From: Tepidamorphus gemmatus
GTDB taxonomy: Bacteria; Pseudomonadota; Alphaproteobacteria; Rhizobiales; Tepidamorphaceae
DNA: 64,000 nt
Direction of reading: 5' to 3'
Assembly (NCBI RefSeq): GCF_004346195.1
Contig: NZ_SMAK01000011.1
Location: 45,617-109,616, forward strand
This document shows positions 28,374 to 36,872 of this stretch, in pieces. The position numbers were made by a program, and so were the translations under genes. The number at the start of each line of letters is the position of its first letter. Position 1 is the first letter of the stretch. The notes beneath the pieces are model-generated. The model did not search any database and was not told the DNA's origin. It worked only from the letters and a program-made list of their open reading frames with translations.

Positions 28374-28409
28374 GCCCGCGCCGGGCCCGCGGTCCCGGGG
28401 GCGCCGCCC

Positions 28410-29714
28410 TCAGGCACCGAACACGCGGGCGAAGATCGTGTCGACGTGCTTGAAGTGATAGTCGAGGTCGAACAGCGCCTCGAGCTCGGATTCCGGAATC
28501 AGCCGAATCACTTCGGGATCGTTCTTCAGGAAATCCAGGAACCGGCCCTCGCCAGCCCAGACCTTCATGGCGTTGCGCTGGACCACCCGATAGGCGTCCT
28601 CGCGGCTCATGCCGGCTTGGGTCAGCGCCAGCAGGACGCGCTGTGAGTGGACGAGGCCGCCGAGCAGATCGAGATTGCGCTGCATCCTGTCCGGATAGAC
28701 CACCAGACGGTCGACGATCGAGGTCGCCCGGACCAGCGCGAAGTCGAGCGTCACCGTGGCGTCCGGGCCGATCATCCGCTCGACGGAGGAATGCGAGATG
28801 TCCCGCTCATGCCACAGCGCGACGTTCTCCAGCGCCGGCGTGACATAGGCGCGCACCATGCGGGCGAGGCCGGTGAGGTTCTCGGACAGCACGGGATTGC
28901 GCTTGTGCGGCATCGCCGACGAGCCCTTCTGTCCTGGCGAGAAGTACTCTTCCGCCTCGAGGACCTCGGTGCGCTGGAGATGGCGGATCTCGGTCGCCAG
29001 GCGTTCAAGCGAGGAGGCGACGATGCCGAGTGCGGCGAAGAAGGCTGCATGGCGGTCGCGCGGGATCACCTGCGTGGACACCGGCTCGGGCTTCAGCCCC
29101 AGTCTCGCGGCGACCCGCTCCTCGATGTCGGGGGCGACATTGGCGAATGTGCCGACGGCTCCCGACAGCGCACAGGTAGCGATTTCCTCGCGAGCAGCGA
29201 CGAGCCGTGCCCGTGCGCGCTGGAACTCGGCATGGAAGCCGGCGAGCTTGACACCGAACGTTGTCGGCTCGGCGTGGATGCCGTGACTGCGGCCGATCGT
29301 CGGGGTCAGCTTGTGCTCGAAGGCGCGCCGCTTCAGCGCCGCGAGCAGGCCATCGACATCGGCGATGAGCAGGTCGCTGGCCTTGGTCAACTGCAGCGCC
29401 AAGGAGGTATCGAGTACGTCCGAGGAGGTCATGCCGAGATGCACGTAGCGCGCTTCGGGCCCGATGCATTCGGCCAGATGCGTCAGGAAGGCGATGACGT
29501 CGTGTTTCACCTCGCGCTCGATCTCCTCGATGCGCGCGACGTCGAAGACGGCGGCATCGCCCTTCTCGCGGATCGTGCGGGCGGCCTCGGGCGGCACCAG
29601 CCCGGTCTCGGCCATTGCCTCGGCGGCAGCTGCCTCGATCTCGAACCAGAGGCGGAAACGGGTTTCAGGCGCCCAGATGGAAACCATCTCCGGGCGCGAA
29701 TAGCGCGGGATCAT
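28410..29714 (-). CDS. purB: PurB, adenylosuccinate lyase
   Basis: Fumarate-releasing lyase acting twice in purine synthesis (SAICAR to AICAR, and adenylosuccinate to AMP). It has 434 residues. The superfamily signature is GSSAMPHKRNPVLSEN. Also seen are HLGMTSSDVLDTSLALQ and GRSHGIHAEPTTFG. Its ATG overlaps the stop of an upstream membrane-protein gene (ATGA), so it sits in a coupled transporter-membrane protein-purB unit rather than beside purC. Confidence 0.97.
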   Translation of the reverse strand: MIPRYSRPEMVSIWAPETRFRLWFEIEAAAAEAMAETGLVPPEAARTIREKGDAAVFDVARIEEIEREVKHDVIAFLTHLAECIGPEARYVHLGMTSSDVLDTSLALQLTKASDLLIADVDGLLAALKRRAFEHKLTPTIGRSHGIHAEPTTFGVKLAGFHAEFQRARARLVAAREEIATCALSGAVGTFANVAPDIEERVAARLGLKPEPVSTQVIPRDRHAAFFAALGIVASSLERLATEIRHLQRTEVLEAEEYFSPGQKGSSAMPHKRNPVLSENLTGLARMVRAYVTPALENVALWHERDISHSSVERMIGPDATVTLDFALVRATSIVDRLVVYPDRMQRNLDLLGGLVHSQRVLLALTQAGMSREDAYRVVQRNAMKVWAGEGRFLDFLKNDPEVIRLIPESELEALFDLDYHFKHVDTIFARVFGA

Positions 29715-30280
29715 TGCTGGTCCGGGGTGCTGTGGTCGGTCAGGGTCTGTCTATCAGAGCGCGACGGCCGCCTCAACGCGGCAGGCTGCACGAAGCCATA
29801 GGCGAGTGCCAGCACCAATCCGGCAATCGGCCCGAAGGGCAGGTAGAGCCGCAGGCCGTGGGCTGCGAACAGCACCAGCGTCGCGATGCCGGTCCAGGCG
29901 AGCTGGTGGAAGCCGACCTCCGTCCAGATCGGCTGGAACCCGACCGGATAGGTCTGGCGGTAGATCAGCGAGAAGACGGCGGCGCTGGCCAGCGGTCCGA
30001 GCGAGAACAGCAGCAGCGCCATGCCGATCGCGCGGCCCTTGCGCTGCAGGCGCGGCAGCAGTGTGTCGAGGGAAATTGCCGCCAGACCGACCACGACGGC
30101 TGGCGGCAGCGCCAGGACGGCCAGCGCGATCGCGGTCCTCGGCAGGAGACCAAAGCCCCGTTGCCAGAGCCCGAGACCAACCGCAGCGAGGCCCATCAGC
30201 GCCGCCAGCCCGCTCCAGGCCAGCGCCGGGCGGATGGCCGCGCGCAGCCGCTTATGCCACCGGGGAATGCTGTCGCCCAT
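29711..30280 (-). CDS. Small integral membrane protein, unknown, purB-coupled
   Basis: A 189-residue protein with four hydrophobic segments (about residues 20-39, 50-70, 84-105 and 130-165). No family is recognised. The start is the ATG that overlaps the BASS-transporter stop; a GTG one codon upstream is possible. Its stop overlaps the purB ATG, so three genes are coupled. The C-terminus is polar and hydrophilic (RSDRQTLTDHSTPDQQ). Confidence 0.72.
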   Translation of the reverse strand: MGDSIPRWHKRLRAAIRPALAWSGLAALMGLAAVGLGLWQRGFGLLPRTAIALAVLALPPAVVVGLAAISLDTLLPRLQRKGRAIGMALLLFSLGPLASAAVFSLIYRQTYPVGFQPIWTEVGFHQLAWTGIATLVLFAAHGLRLYLPFGPIAGLVLALAYGFVQPAALRRPSRSDRQTLTDHSTPDQQ

Positions 30281-31248
30281 CACGCTGCCGATCCGCCGCC
30301 GGGTGCGGCCAGGAGACGCCGCACGACCGGCTTCATCAGCAGCGGCAGGAGATAGATCGGCACCTGCGCGACGGCGAAATAGACCCAGCTCACCTCGGGG
30401 ATCGCCCCGGTCAGCGCGGCCGCCATCAACGCCATGTTGCGGTTGCCGGAGGAAACGGCGACGGTGAGCGCGGTGCTGCGCCCGGCGAGTCGGAACGCGC
30501 CGAACGACAGGGTCATGACGGCGAGTGCCATTCCGAACGCGACGACCAGGCAGAACAGGATCAGCCCGGGATCGCTGACCAGCCGCGCCGCCACCCCATC
30601 CATGATCGCGACGGCGAAGGCGAACAGCAGCAGGACGTTGAGGCCGTCGAAGACGTTGCCGGAGCGCTCGATGCGCTCGCCGCCGAGCAGGCGGCGGACG
30701 ACGGCTGCCACCGCCACCGAGCCGGCCAGCAGCATGGCGAGGCGGATCGCCAGATCAAGCGCCGAAATCGGCAGCATGTCGCCCAGGATGATCTGCGCGG
30801 CCGCGGGGCAGAGGATCGGCGTGGCTACCATTGCGGCGACCAGGACGGTCAGGCTGAGCGCCCCGTCGAGGTCGAGCAGGTAGGTGAAGGCCGGCGACGA
30901 CATGATCGGCGGCGCGATCGCCATCAGCACGATGGCCGCCGCAATGCCGGGATCGGTCTCGACAAGCCCCGTCGCCCAGACCGCGAGCCCGACCGCGGCC
31001 GGAAGCATCAGCATCATCCAGACGACGACGAGCAGCACCAATCCGCCCGCGCGCAGCCGCGCCTTGAGCGCTCCGAGGTCGACGCGGGCGAAGGCGACCA
31101 CAAGCAGCAGGAAAACGGCGTAGGGAATGGTCGGCTTCATCACCGCCGACAGCGGCGGCACCGCCATGCCGACGACGAGCGACAGCGCAACTGCCCGGGT
31201 ACCCTGGGCGCCGATCCAGTCGATCGCGGCGATGACGGGGCGGATCAT
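30280..31248 (-). CDS. Bile acid:sodium symporter (BASS)-like transporter
   Basis: A 322-residue inner-membrane protein with about nine or ten hydrophobic segments. Family-like signals are MAIAPPIMSSPAFTYLLDLDG and the Gly/Asn-rich VAVSSGNRNMALMAAALTGA, characteristic of BASS/arsenite-permease-like transporters. The substrate is unknown; organic anions or 2-oxo acids are plausible. It is divergent from the oxidoreductase gene by about 90 bp and upstream of the coupled purB. Confidence 0.72.
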   Translation of the reverse strand: MIRPVIAAIDWIGAQGTRAVALSLVVGMAVPPLSAVMKPTIPYAVFLLLVVAFARVDLGALKARLRAGGLVLLVVVWMMLMLPAAVGLAVWATGLVETDPGIAAAIVLMAIAPPIMSSPAFTYLLDLDGALSLTVLVAAMVATPILCPAAAQIILGDMLPISALDLAIRLAMLLAGSVAVAAVVRRLLGGERIERSGNVFDGLNVLLLFAFAVAIMDGVAARLVSDPGLILFCLVVAFGMALAVMTLSFGAFRLAGRSTALTVAVSSGNRNMALMAAALTGAIPEVSWVYFAVAQVPIYLLPLLMKPVVRRLLAAPGGGSAA

Positions 31249-31337
31249 GCGGGCGTGGATCCCGGTCGTGGTTTGATATGGCCGGTCGAACTGGATTGGC
31301 GCGGCCGTACGCGATAGTGCTACGAAGTTCCCTCCAT

Positions 31338-32612
31338 ATGCGAACCGTTCGGACCGGAAAAGCCAGAGTGACCGCCAAAGCCGACATTGTCGTCGTGGGC
31401 GCCGGCATCGTGGGGGTGTCGGCCGCCATTCACCTCGCTCGGCGCGGCCGCCGCGTCAGGCTGCTCGACAGGCGCGAGCCGGGGGAGGAGACCTCGTACG
31501 GCAATGCCGGGGTGATCGAGGGCGGGACCTATGTGCCGATGGCGATGCCCTTCAGTCCAGCCGAGCTGATGCGATATGCCTGTAACGATCGCCCCGAGAT
31601 GCGTTTCCACTGGCGCTTCCTGCCGACGATCATGCCGTGGCTGGTCAGGCTTGCGCTCAACTCGACCGAGGCGAAGCTGCGGCGCAATGGCGGGGCGGTG
31701 ATGGCGCTGCTCGCCCATGCAATCGGCGAGCACAAGTCGCTGATGCGCGAGGCCGGCGCCGAGGGATTCCTGCGCGAGACCGGCTGGATACGGCTCTACC
31801 GCTCGGAGAAGGGCTATGCGGGCGGCGAACTGGAACGACGGATCGCCCGCGAGGGCGGATTCGGCTATACCGCGATGACGCGTGACGAGACGCTGGAACT
31901 GGAACCTCAGTTGACCGGCGACTTCTATCGCGCCGACCATTGGCACGATATCGCTTCGCTGAGCGATCCTGGGCGCGTGACGAAGGCTTATGCCTCGCTC
32001 CTCATGCGTTACGGAAGCGACTTCGTGCGCGGTGAGGTGCGCCGTCTGGTGCCGGTTGACGGTGGCTGGCGCGTCGAGATCGGCGACGGCGCGCTGGTTG
32101 CCGGCGAGGTGGTCGTCGCCGCCGGGCCGTGGTCGATGGACCTCCTTTGCCCGCTCGGCTACCGGCTGCCATTCGCAGTCAAGCGAGGCTATCACACCCA
32201 CTATCGTCCGGCCGGCAATGCCACGCTCGGCCGGCCGGTGGTCGACAGCGCCTATGGCTACTGCATGACGCCGATGTTGCGCGGCATCCGCATCACGACC
32301 GGCGTGGAGTTCGCAGACCGCGACGCGCCGCCCACCCCGTCGCAGGTAAAGGCGGTCGAGCCCCATGCCCGTGAGCTGTTTCCCCTCGGCGAGATGGTCG
32401 ATGACGAACCTTGGATGGGCCGCCGTCCGTGCTTCCCCGACACGTTGCCGGTCGTCGGCCCTGCGCCGCGCCACAGGGGATTGTGGCTCGACTTCGGGCA
32501 TGCCCATCTCGGCATGACGCTCGGCCCCATCACCGGCCGGCTGCTGGCCGAGCTCATGACCGGCGAGACACCGGTGGTCGATCCGGCACCATATGCCGCG
32601 ACCCGTTTCTGA
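31338..32612 (+). CDS. DadA-like FAD-dependent amine/D-amino-acid oxidoreductase
   Basis: A 424-residue FAD enzyme of the DAO superfamily. The FAD-binding Rossmann motif is ADIVVVGAGIVGVSAAIHLA, then EETSYGNAGVI. A C-terminal FAD motif appears in LWLDFGHAHLGMTLGP. A GTG at 31368 with GGAAAAG upstream is an equally possible start and would place the Rossmann motif nearer the N-terminus. D-amino-acid dehydrogenation is the closest known role. Downstream it faces the lrp gene, separated by a poly-C tract. Confidence 0.82.
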   Translation: MRTVRTGKARVTAKADIVVVGAGIVGVSAAIHLARRGRRVRLLDRREPGEETSYGNAGVIEGGTYVPMAMPFSPAELMRYACNDRPEMRFHWRFLPTIMPWLVRLALNSTEAKLRRNGGAVMALLAHAIGEHKSLMREAGAEGFLRETGWIRLYRSEKGYAGGELERRIAREGGFGYTAMTRDETLELEPQLTGDFYRADHWHDIASLSDPGRVTKAYASLLMRYGSDFVRGEVRRLVPVDGGWRVEIGDGALVAGEVVVAAGPWSMDLLCPLGYRLPFAVKRGYHTHYRPAGNATLGRPVVDSAYGYCMTPMLRGIRITTGVEFADRDAPPTPSQVKAVEPHARELFPLGEMVDDEPWMGRRPCFPDTLPVVGPAPRHRGLWLDFGHAHLGMTLGPITGRLLAELMTGETPVVDPAPYAATRF

Positions 32613-32659
32613 GGAGGCAGTTCGGGGAGAGGCAGTGACGGTGCGTGCAGGCGGGCATG

Positions 32660-32670
32660 CCCCCCCCCCC
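32660..32670. repeat. Poly-C tract of 11 bases
   Basis: Eleven consecutive C residues lie in the convergent gap between the oxidoreductase stop and the lrp stop, ending one base before the lrp stop codon. This is the longest homopolymer noticed in the window. It could be slippage-prone or a sequencing weak point. Confidence 0.9.
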
Positions 32671-32671
32671 G

Positions 32672-33157
32672 TCAATCGTCCCAGACCGGCAGCTCGGTGG
32701 TGTCCTTCGAGGTAGCGATGACGATGCGCGACTGCACGTCCGAAACCATCTCCTGGTCGAGCAGCCTGTAACGCAGGAACTCGTCATAGGCGCTCATGTC
32801 CTCGACGACGACCTTGATCAGGTAGTCGACCGCGCCCGTCACCCGCTCGCAGAACAGCACCTCCGGCCAGGTTGCCACCAGGCGGTCGAAGGCCTCCATG
32901 TTGGCCCGGCTCGGCAGCGCCAGCTTGACGAAGGCATAGGCGACGAAATCGAGCCCCAGCAGACGCCGGTCGAGCAATGCCACCGTCTGTCTGATCACGC
33001 CCGCGTCCTTCAGCCGCTTGATCCGCCGCCAGCACGGCGTCTGCGACATGCCCACCGCCTTGGCGATCTCCGCGACGGGGCGCGACGCATCGCGCTGGAG
33101 TTCGCGCAGGATCCGGATGTCTCCGGCATCGAGTGAGATTCTTGCGGATCTGGCCAT
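32672..33157 (-). CDS. Lrp/AsnC-family transcriptional regulator
   Basis: A 161-residue feast/famine regulator. The N-terminal HTH covers about residues 10-55 (RILRELQRDASRPVAEIAKAV, MSQTPCWRRIKRLKDAGVI). The RAM ligand domain follows (FCERVTGAVDYLIKVVVED, SRIVIATSKDTTELPV). It is divergent from the indolepyruvate oxidoreductase, with about 134 bp between starts, so control of that gene by an amino acid is likely. Confidence 0.92.
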   Translation of the reverse strand: MARSARISLDAGDIRILRELQRDASRPVAEIAKAVGMSQTPCWRRIKRLKDAGVIRQTVALLDRRLLGLDFVAYAFVKLALPSRANMEAFDRLVATWPEVLFCERVTGAVDYLIKVVVEDMSAYDEFLRYRLLDQEMVSDVQSRIVIATSKDTTELPVWDD

Positions 33158-33291
33158 TATCGGGAAACGTTCATTCCAGTTACGGCGCTTTCCTCAACAC
33201 AATAGCACGAACCTTCCGATGCGTTGCGACATAATGATCCCAGGGAGCGTCGGTGCGCTCCCGGCCCATTTCCTGTCGCGACGAGGTGCCG

Positions 33292-36200
33292 ATGACCGCA
33301 ACCGCCCGCACGGTGACGCTCAACGACAAGTACGAGCTGCAGCACGGAACGGTCCATATGTCCGGCATTCAGGCGCTGGTCAGACTGCCGCTCGACCAGA
33401 TCCGGCGTGATCGGGCGGCAGGGCTGAGGACCGGCGGTTTCATCTCCGGTTATCGCGGATCGCCGTTGGCCGGCTACGACCAGCAGCTTGCGCGGGCCAG
33501 GCGCCTTCTCGATGCGCATGATCTCGTCTTCCAGCCCGGCATCAACGAGGAGCTCGCGGCAACCGCCGTGTGGGGAACGCAGAAGATCCGTCTGGCCGGC
33601 ACGTCGGACTATGACGGCGTGTTCGGCATCTGGTACGGCAAGGCACCAGGCGTCGACCGTGCCGGTGACGTGCTGCGCCATGCCAATGCCAGCGGCACGG
33701 CGTCGGCGGGGGGCGTGCTGGCTGTCGCCGGCGACGACCATCTGGCGAAATCATCGAGCCTGCCGGCGCAGAGTGAATTCGCCTTCATGCACGCCGAGAT
33801 CCCGGTGCTCAATCCGTCCGACCTGCAGGACGTGCTCGATTTCGGGCTGTACGGGATTGCAATGTCGCGCTACAGCGGCCTGTGGACGGCGCTGATTGCG
33901 CTCGCCGACACGATGGATTCCACCGGCGTCGTCTCGGTCGACGCGAACCGGCTGACGATCCGCCGCCCGCTGGATATCCCCGACCCGCGCCGGGGCGCCG
34001 AGCTCAACCTGGCGCTGCAGCTCGCCAACCGGCTCGACACGGAGGTGCTGACCCGCGAACTGCGGCTGCCGGCGGCGCGCGCCTTCGTGCGGGCAAACGG
34101 CCTCGACCGGCAGGTGTTCGGCGCTGCACGGCCGCGCTACGGCATCGTCGTCACCGGCAAGGCTTATCGCGACCTGCGCCAGACGCTCGACCTGATGGGC
34201 ATCGACGAGACGGTGGCGCAGGAGATCGGGCTCGCAGTGTTCAAGGTGGCGATGCCTTGGCCGCTCGAGCCGGAAGCGATCGGTGCCTTCGCAACCGGAG
34301 TCGAGCGCCTGATGGTGGTCGAACACAAGCGCGGCGTCATCGAGCCGCAAATCAAGGAGCTGATGTTCCACTGGCCGGCCGACCGTCGGCCGCAGATATT
34401 CGGCAAGCATGCGCCGGACGGACGGCGGCTGCTGCCGGACGTTCGCGAATGCGGCCCGGACGAGATCGCCCCGGCGCTGCTTGCCTTCCTGCCGGCGGGC
34501 GTGCATCGCCCGGCGATGAGAGAGGGGGCGGAGCGGCTCGCGGCGCGGGTGCGCTGGGCTCGGGAGAACGGCACCGATGCGAAGCGTCAGCCGTACTTCT
34601 GCTCGGGCTGCCCGCACAACGCTTCCACCATGACGCCGGAGGGCAGCCGGTCCATGCCGGGCATCGGCTGCCACGTGATGACGGAAGCGGCGGGGCGCAC
34701 GACCGACGGCGTCGTGGCGATGGGCGGGGAGGGCGTTCCGTGGCTCGGTCAGTTCCCGTTCTCCAAGGATCGGCACATCTTCGCCAATCTGGGCGACGGC
34801 ACCTACTACCACTCCGGCATCCTGGCGATCCGGGCTGCAGTCGCGGCAAAGGCGCCGATCACCTACAAGATCCTCTACAACGATGCCGTGGCGATGACGG
34901 GCGGACAGCCGCATGACGGACCGCTCGACGTGCCGAGGCTCCTTGCCCAGGTGGCGGCAGAAGGCGTCGAGCGCATCGTGCTCCTGTCCGAGCGGCCGCA
35001 TCTTTATGCCGGTGTCCCCCTGCCGCCCGGCACGCGTGTTTGCGAGCGCGATGCGGTGATGGAGGTCCAACGCGAACTCGCCAGCTTCCCCGGCGTCTCG
35101 GTGATGGTCTACGACCAGACCTGCGCAGCCGAGAAGCGTCGCCGGCGCAAGTCCGGCACCTACGGGAATCCGGCCGTCCGGCTATTCATCAATCCCCGTG
35201 TCTGCGAAGCCTGCGGCGACTGCTCGGTGCAGTCCAACTGCATCTCGGTCGAGCCGTTGCCGACGCCATTCGGCGAGAAGCGGCGGATCAACCAGTCGAG
35301 CTGCAACAAGGATTTCTCCTGCCAGAAGGGGTTCTGTCCGTCCTTCGTCACGGTCGAGGGTGCGGAACCCCGCCGGGCGGAGGCGGTCGGCCTCGACATT
35401 GCCGCACTTGCCGCGGAACTCGGCGAGCCGGCCCGCTGGCTTCCCGACCGCCCGTTCAACCTCCTCGTTACCGGTATCGGCGGCATGGGCGTCATCACCA
35501 CCTCGGCGGTGCTGGCGACGGCAGCCTTCCTCGACGGGTTAGATGCGTCGACGCTCGACATGACCGGCCTTGCCCAGAAGAACGGGCCGGTGACCTCACA
35601 CGTGCGCATCGCCCGGCGCGACGTGCCGATCGAGGGGCCGAGGGTCCCAGCCGGGGCGCTGGACACGTTGATCGCAGCCGACCTGCTGGTCGCGGCCGGT
35701 GCCGAGGTGCTGGCGCTGTGTGCGCCGGACCGGACCCGCGCCGTCGTCGCCGAGCGGGTCGCTCCGACCGCCGAGTTCGTCCTTCACCAGACGCAGGGGT
35801 TCGAGGCGCGCCGGCTGCGGCGGATCGTGGCCTCGGCGGTGCGCTGCATCGACGGCGGTGATGTCGCGCATCTCGCCGAGGCAGTTCTGGGCGATGCGAT
35901 CTTCGCCAACATGATGCTGGTGGGGTTTGCCTGGCAGAAGGGCCTGGTTCCGGTCGGGCGCAACGCCATCGAACAGGCGATCCGGATGAACGGGGCGGCT
36001 GTGGCGGCCAACCTCCGAGCCTTCGCGGCCGGCAGGCTGCTGGCAGATCGCCCCGAGATGTTCGCACAGCTCGCCGGGCCGGAGTCCGCACCGCAGGACA
36101 TGATGCTCGACGAGCGGATCGCGTTTCTGGCCGCCGAGCTGACCGCCTATCAGGACAGCGCCTATGCGCAGCGGTTCCGCGCTGCCGTCGGGAAGATCCG

Positions 36201-36774
36201 TGCGGCCGAGGAGCGGGCAACCGGCGCGGCCGGCCGTCTCACCCGGACCGCGACCGAGTCGCTGTTCAGGCTGATGGCTTACAAGGACGAGTACGAGGTT
36301 GCCCGACTCTACACCTTGCCGGAATTCCGGAAGGCGCTGGAGGCACAGTTTGAGCCTGGTGGCAAGGTTTCCGTCCAGCTCGCCCCGCCGCTTCTGTCGC
36401 GGGTCGACCCGGCAACGGGGCGGCCGCGCAAGCGAACGTTCGGACCGTGGGTGTTCACGGCGTTCCGCCTGCTCGCGGCGATGAAGCGTCTGCGCGGCAC
36501 CTTTGCCGATCCGTTCGGCCATACCGCCGAGCGTCGCGCCGAGCGGGCGCTGGTTGCCGAGTTCGAGGCGATCCTGACGCGCCTGGCGGCCTCGCTCGAT
36601 GCCCGGTCGATCGGTCTTGCCGTCGAGATCGCCCGCGTGCCCGACGCGATCCGCGGCTACGGTCCCGTGAAGGCCGCTGCCATCGACAGGGCGCGCCGCC
36701 GCTGGGCCGATCTGATGCGGCGGTGGGAGAGTGGTGCCACGCGCGAGGTGCCGATGCTCGAGGCAGCGGAATAG
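33292..36774 (+). CDS. Indolepyruvate ferredoxin oxidoreductase (fused alpha/beta)
   Basis: A 1160-residue single-chain enzyme oxidatively decarboxylating aryl-2-oxo acids from aromatic or branched amino acids, with TPP, CoA and ferredoxin. Domains in order: the N-terminal pyrimidine-type domain (GGFISGYRGSPLAGYD, FQPGINEELAATAVWGTQ), a TPP domain with GDGTYYHSG, a [4Fe-4S] region (CEACGDCSVQSNC, CNKDFSCQKGFCPSF), and the C-terminal gamma-like domain (LLVTGIGGMGVITTSAVLA). The ATG chosen follows GAGGT; a start 13 codons upstream is rejected. It is divergent from the lrp-type gene. Confidence 0.92.
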   Translation: MTATARTVTLNDKYELQHGTVHMSGIQALVRLPLDQIRRDRAAGLRTGGFISGYRGSPLAGYDQQLARARRLLDAHDLVFQPGINEELAATAVWGTQKIRLAGTSDYDGVFGIWYGKAPGVDRAGDVLRHANASGTASAGGVLAVAGDDHLAKSSSLPAQSEFAFMHAEIPVLNPSDLQDVLDFGLYGIAMSRYSGLWTALIALADTMDSTGVVSVDANRLTIRRPLDIPDPRRGAELNLALQLANRLDTEVLTRELRLPAARAFVRANGLDRQVFGAARPRYGIVVTGKAYRDLRQTLDLMGIDETVAQEIGLAVFKVAMPWPLEPEAIGAFATGVERLMVVEHKRGVIEPQIKELMFHWPADRRPQIFGKHAPDGRRLLPDVRECGPDEIAPALLAFLPAGVHRPAMREGAERLAARVRWARENGTDAKRQPYFCSGCPHNASTMTPEGSRSMPGIGCHVMTEAAGRTTDGVVAMGGEGVPWLGQFPFSKDRHIFANLGDGTYYHSGILAIRAAVAAKAPITYKILYNDAVAMTGGQPHDGPLDVPRLLAQVAAEGVERIVLLSERPHLYAGVPLPPGTRVCERDAVMEVQRELASFPGVSVMVYDQTCAAEKRRRRKSGTYGNPAVRLFINPRVCEACGDCSVQSNCISVEPLPTPFGEKRRINQSSCNKDFSCQKGFCPSFVTVEGAEPRRAEAVGLDIAALAAELGEPARWLPDRPFNLLVTGIGGMGVITTSAVLATAAFLDGLDASTLDMTGLAQKNGPVTSHVRIARRDVPIEGPRVPAGALDTLIAADLLVAAGAEVLALCAPDRTRAVVAERVAPTAEFVLHQTQGFEARRLRRIVASAVRCIDGGDVAHLAEAVLGDAIFANMMLVGFAWQKGLVPVGRNAIEQAIRMNGAAVAANLRAFAAGRLLADRPEMFAQLAGPESAPQDMMLDERIAFLAAELTAYQDSAYAQRFRAAVGKIRAAEERATGAAGRLTRTATESLFRLMAYKDEYEVARLYTLPEFRKALEAQFEPGGKVSVQLAPPLLSRVDPATGRPRKRTFGPWVFTAFRLLAAMKRLRGTFADPFGHTAERRAERALVAEFEAILTRLAASLDARSIGLAVEIARVPDAIRGYGPVKAAAIDRARRRWADLMRRWESGATREVPMLEAAE

Positions 36775-36790
36775 CGCCGCGCGGCGCTGC

Positions 36791-36824
36791 CCGGCATGTC
36801 GATGACAGTGCCTCGACATGTCGG
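36791..36824 (+). other. Strong hairpin between the oxidoreductase gene and gspF
   Basis: ccggcatgtcga and tcgacatgtcgg pair over 12 bp (one G-U) around a 10-nt loop. A smaller GCGCC/GGCGC hairpin lies just before it at 36773-36788, overlapping the previous stop codon. No T-run follows. It may be a processing or termination structure separating the operons, 49 bp before gspF. Confidence 0.45.
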
Positions 36825-36872
36825 CCGATCCGGGGCAGGGTGCGGCAGCTTCCTCGCCAGCCTGGCAGGTAC

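Noticed and set aside
29806..31317. 503-codon plus-strand frame opposite the BASS and membrane genes
   Set aside because: Extreme Arg/Gln/His content and no ribosome binding site. The minus-strand genes have membrane patterns and coupled starts.
36447..36872. 142-codon N-terminal extension of gspF
   Set aside because: It is the shadow of the oxidoreductase 3' end. GspF proteins begin at the MPKYRYRA motif.
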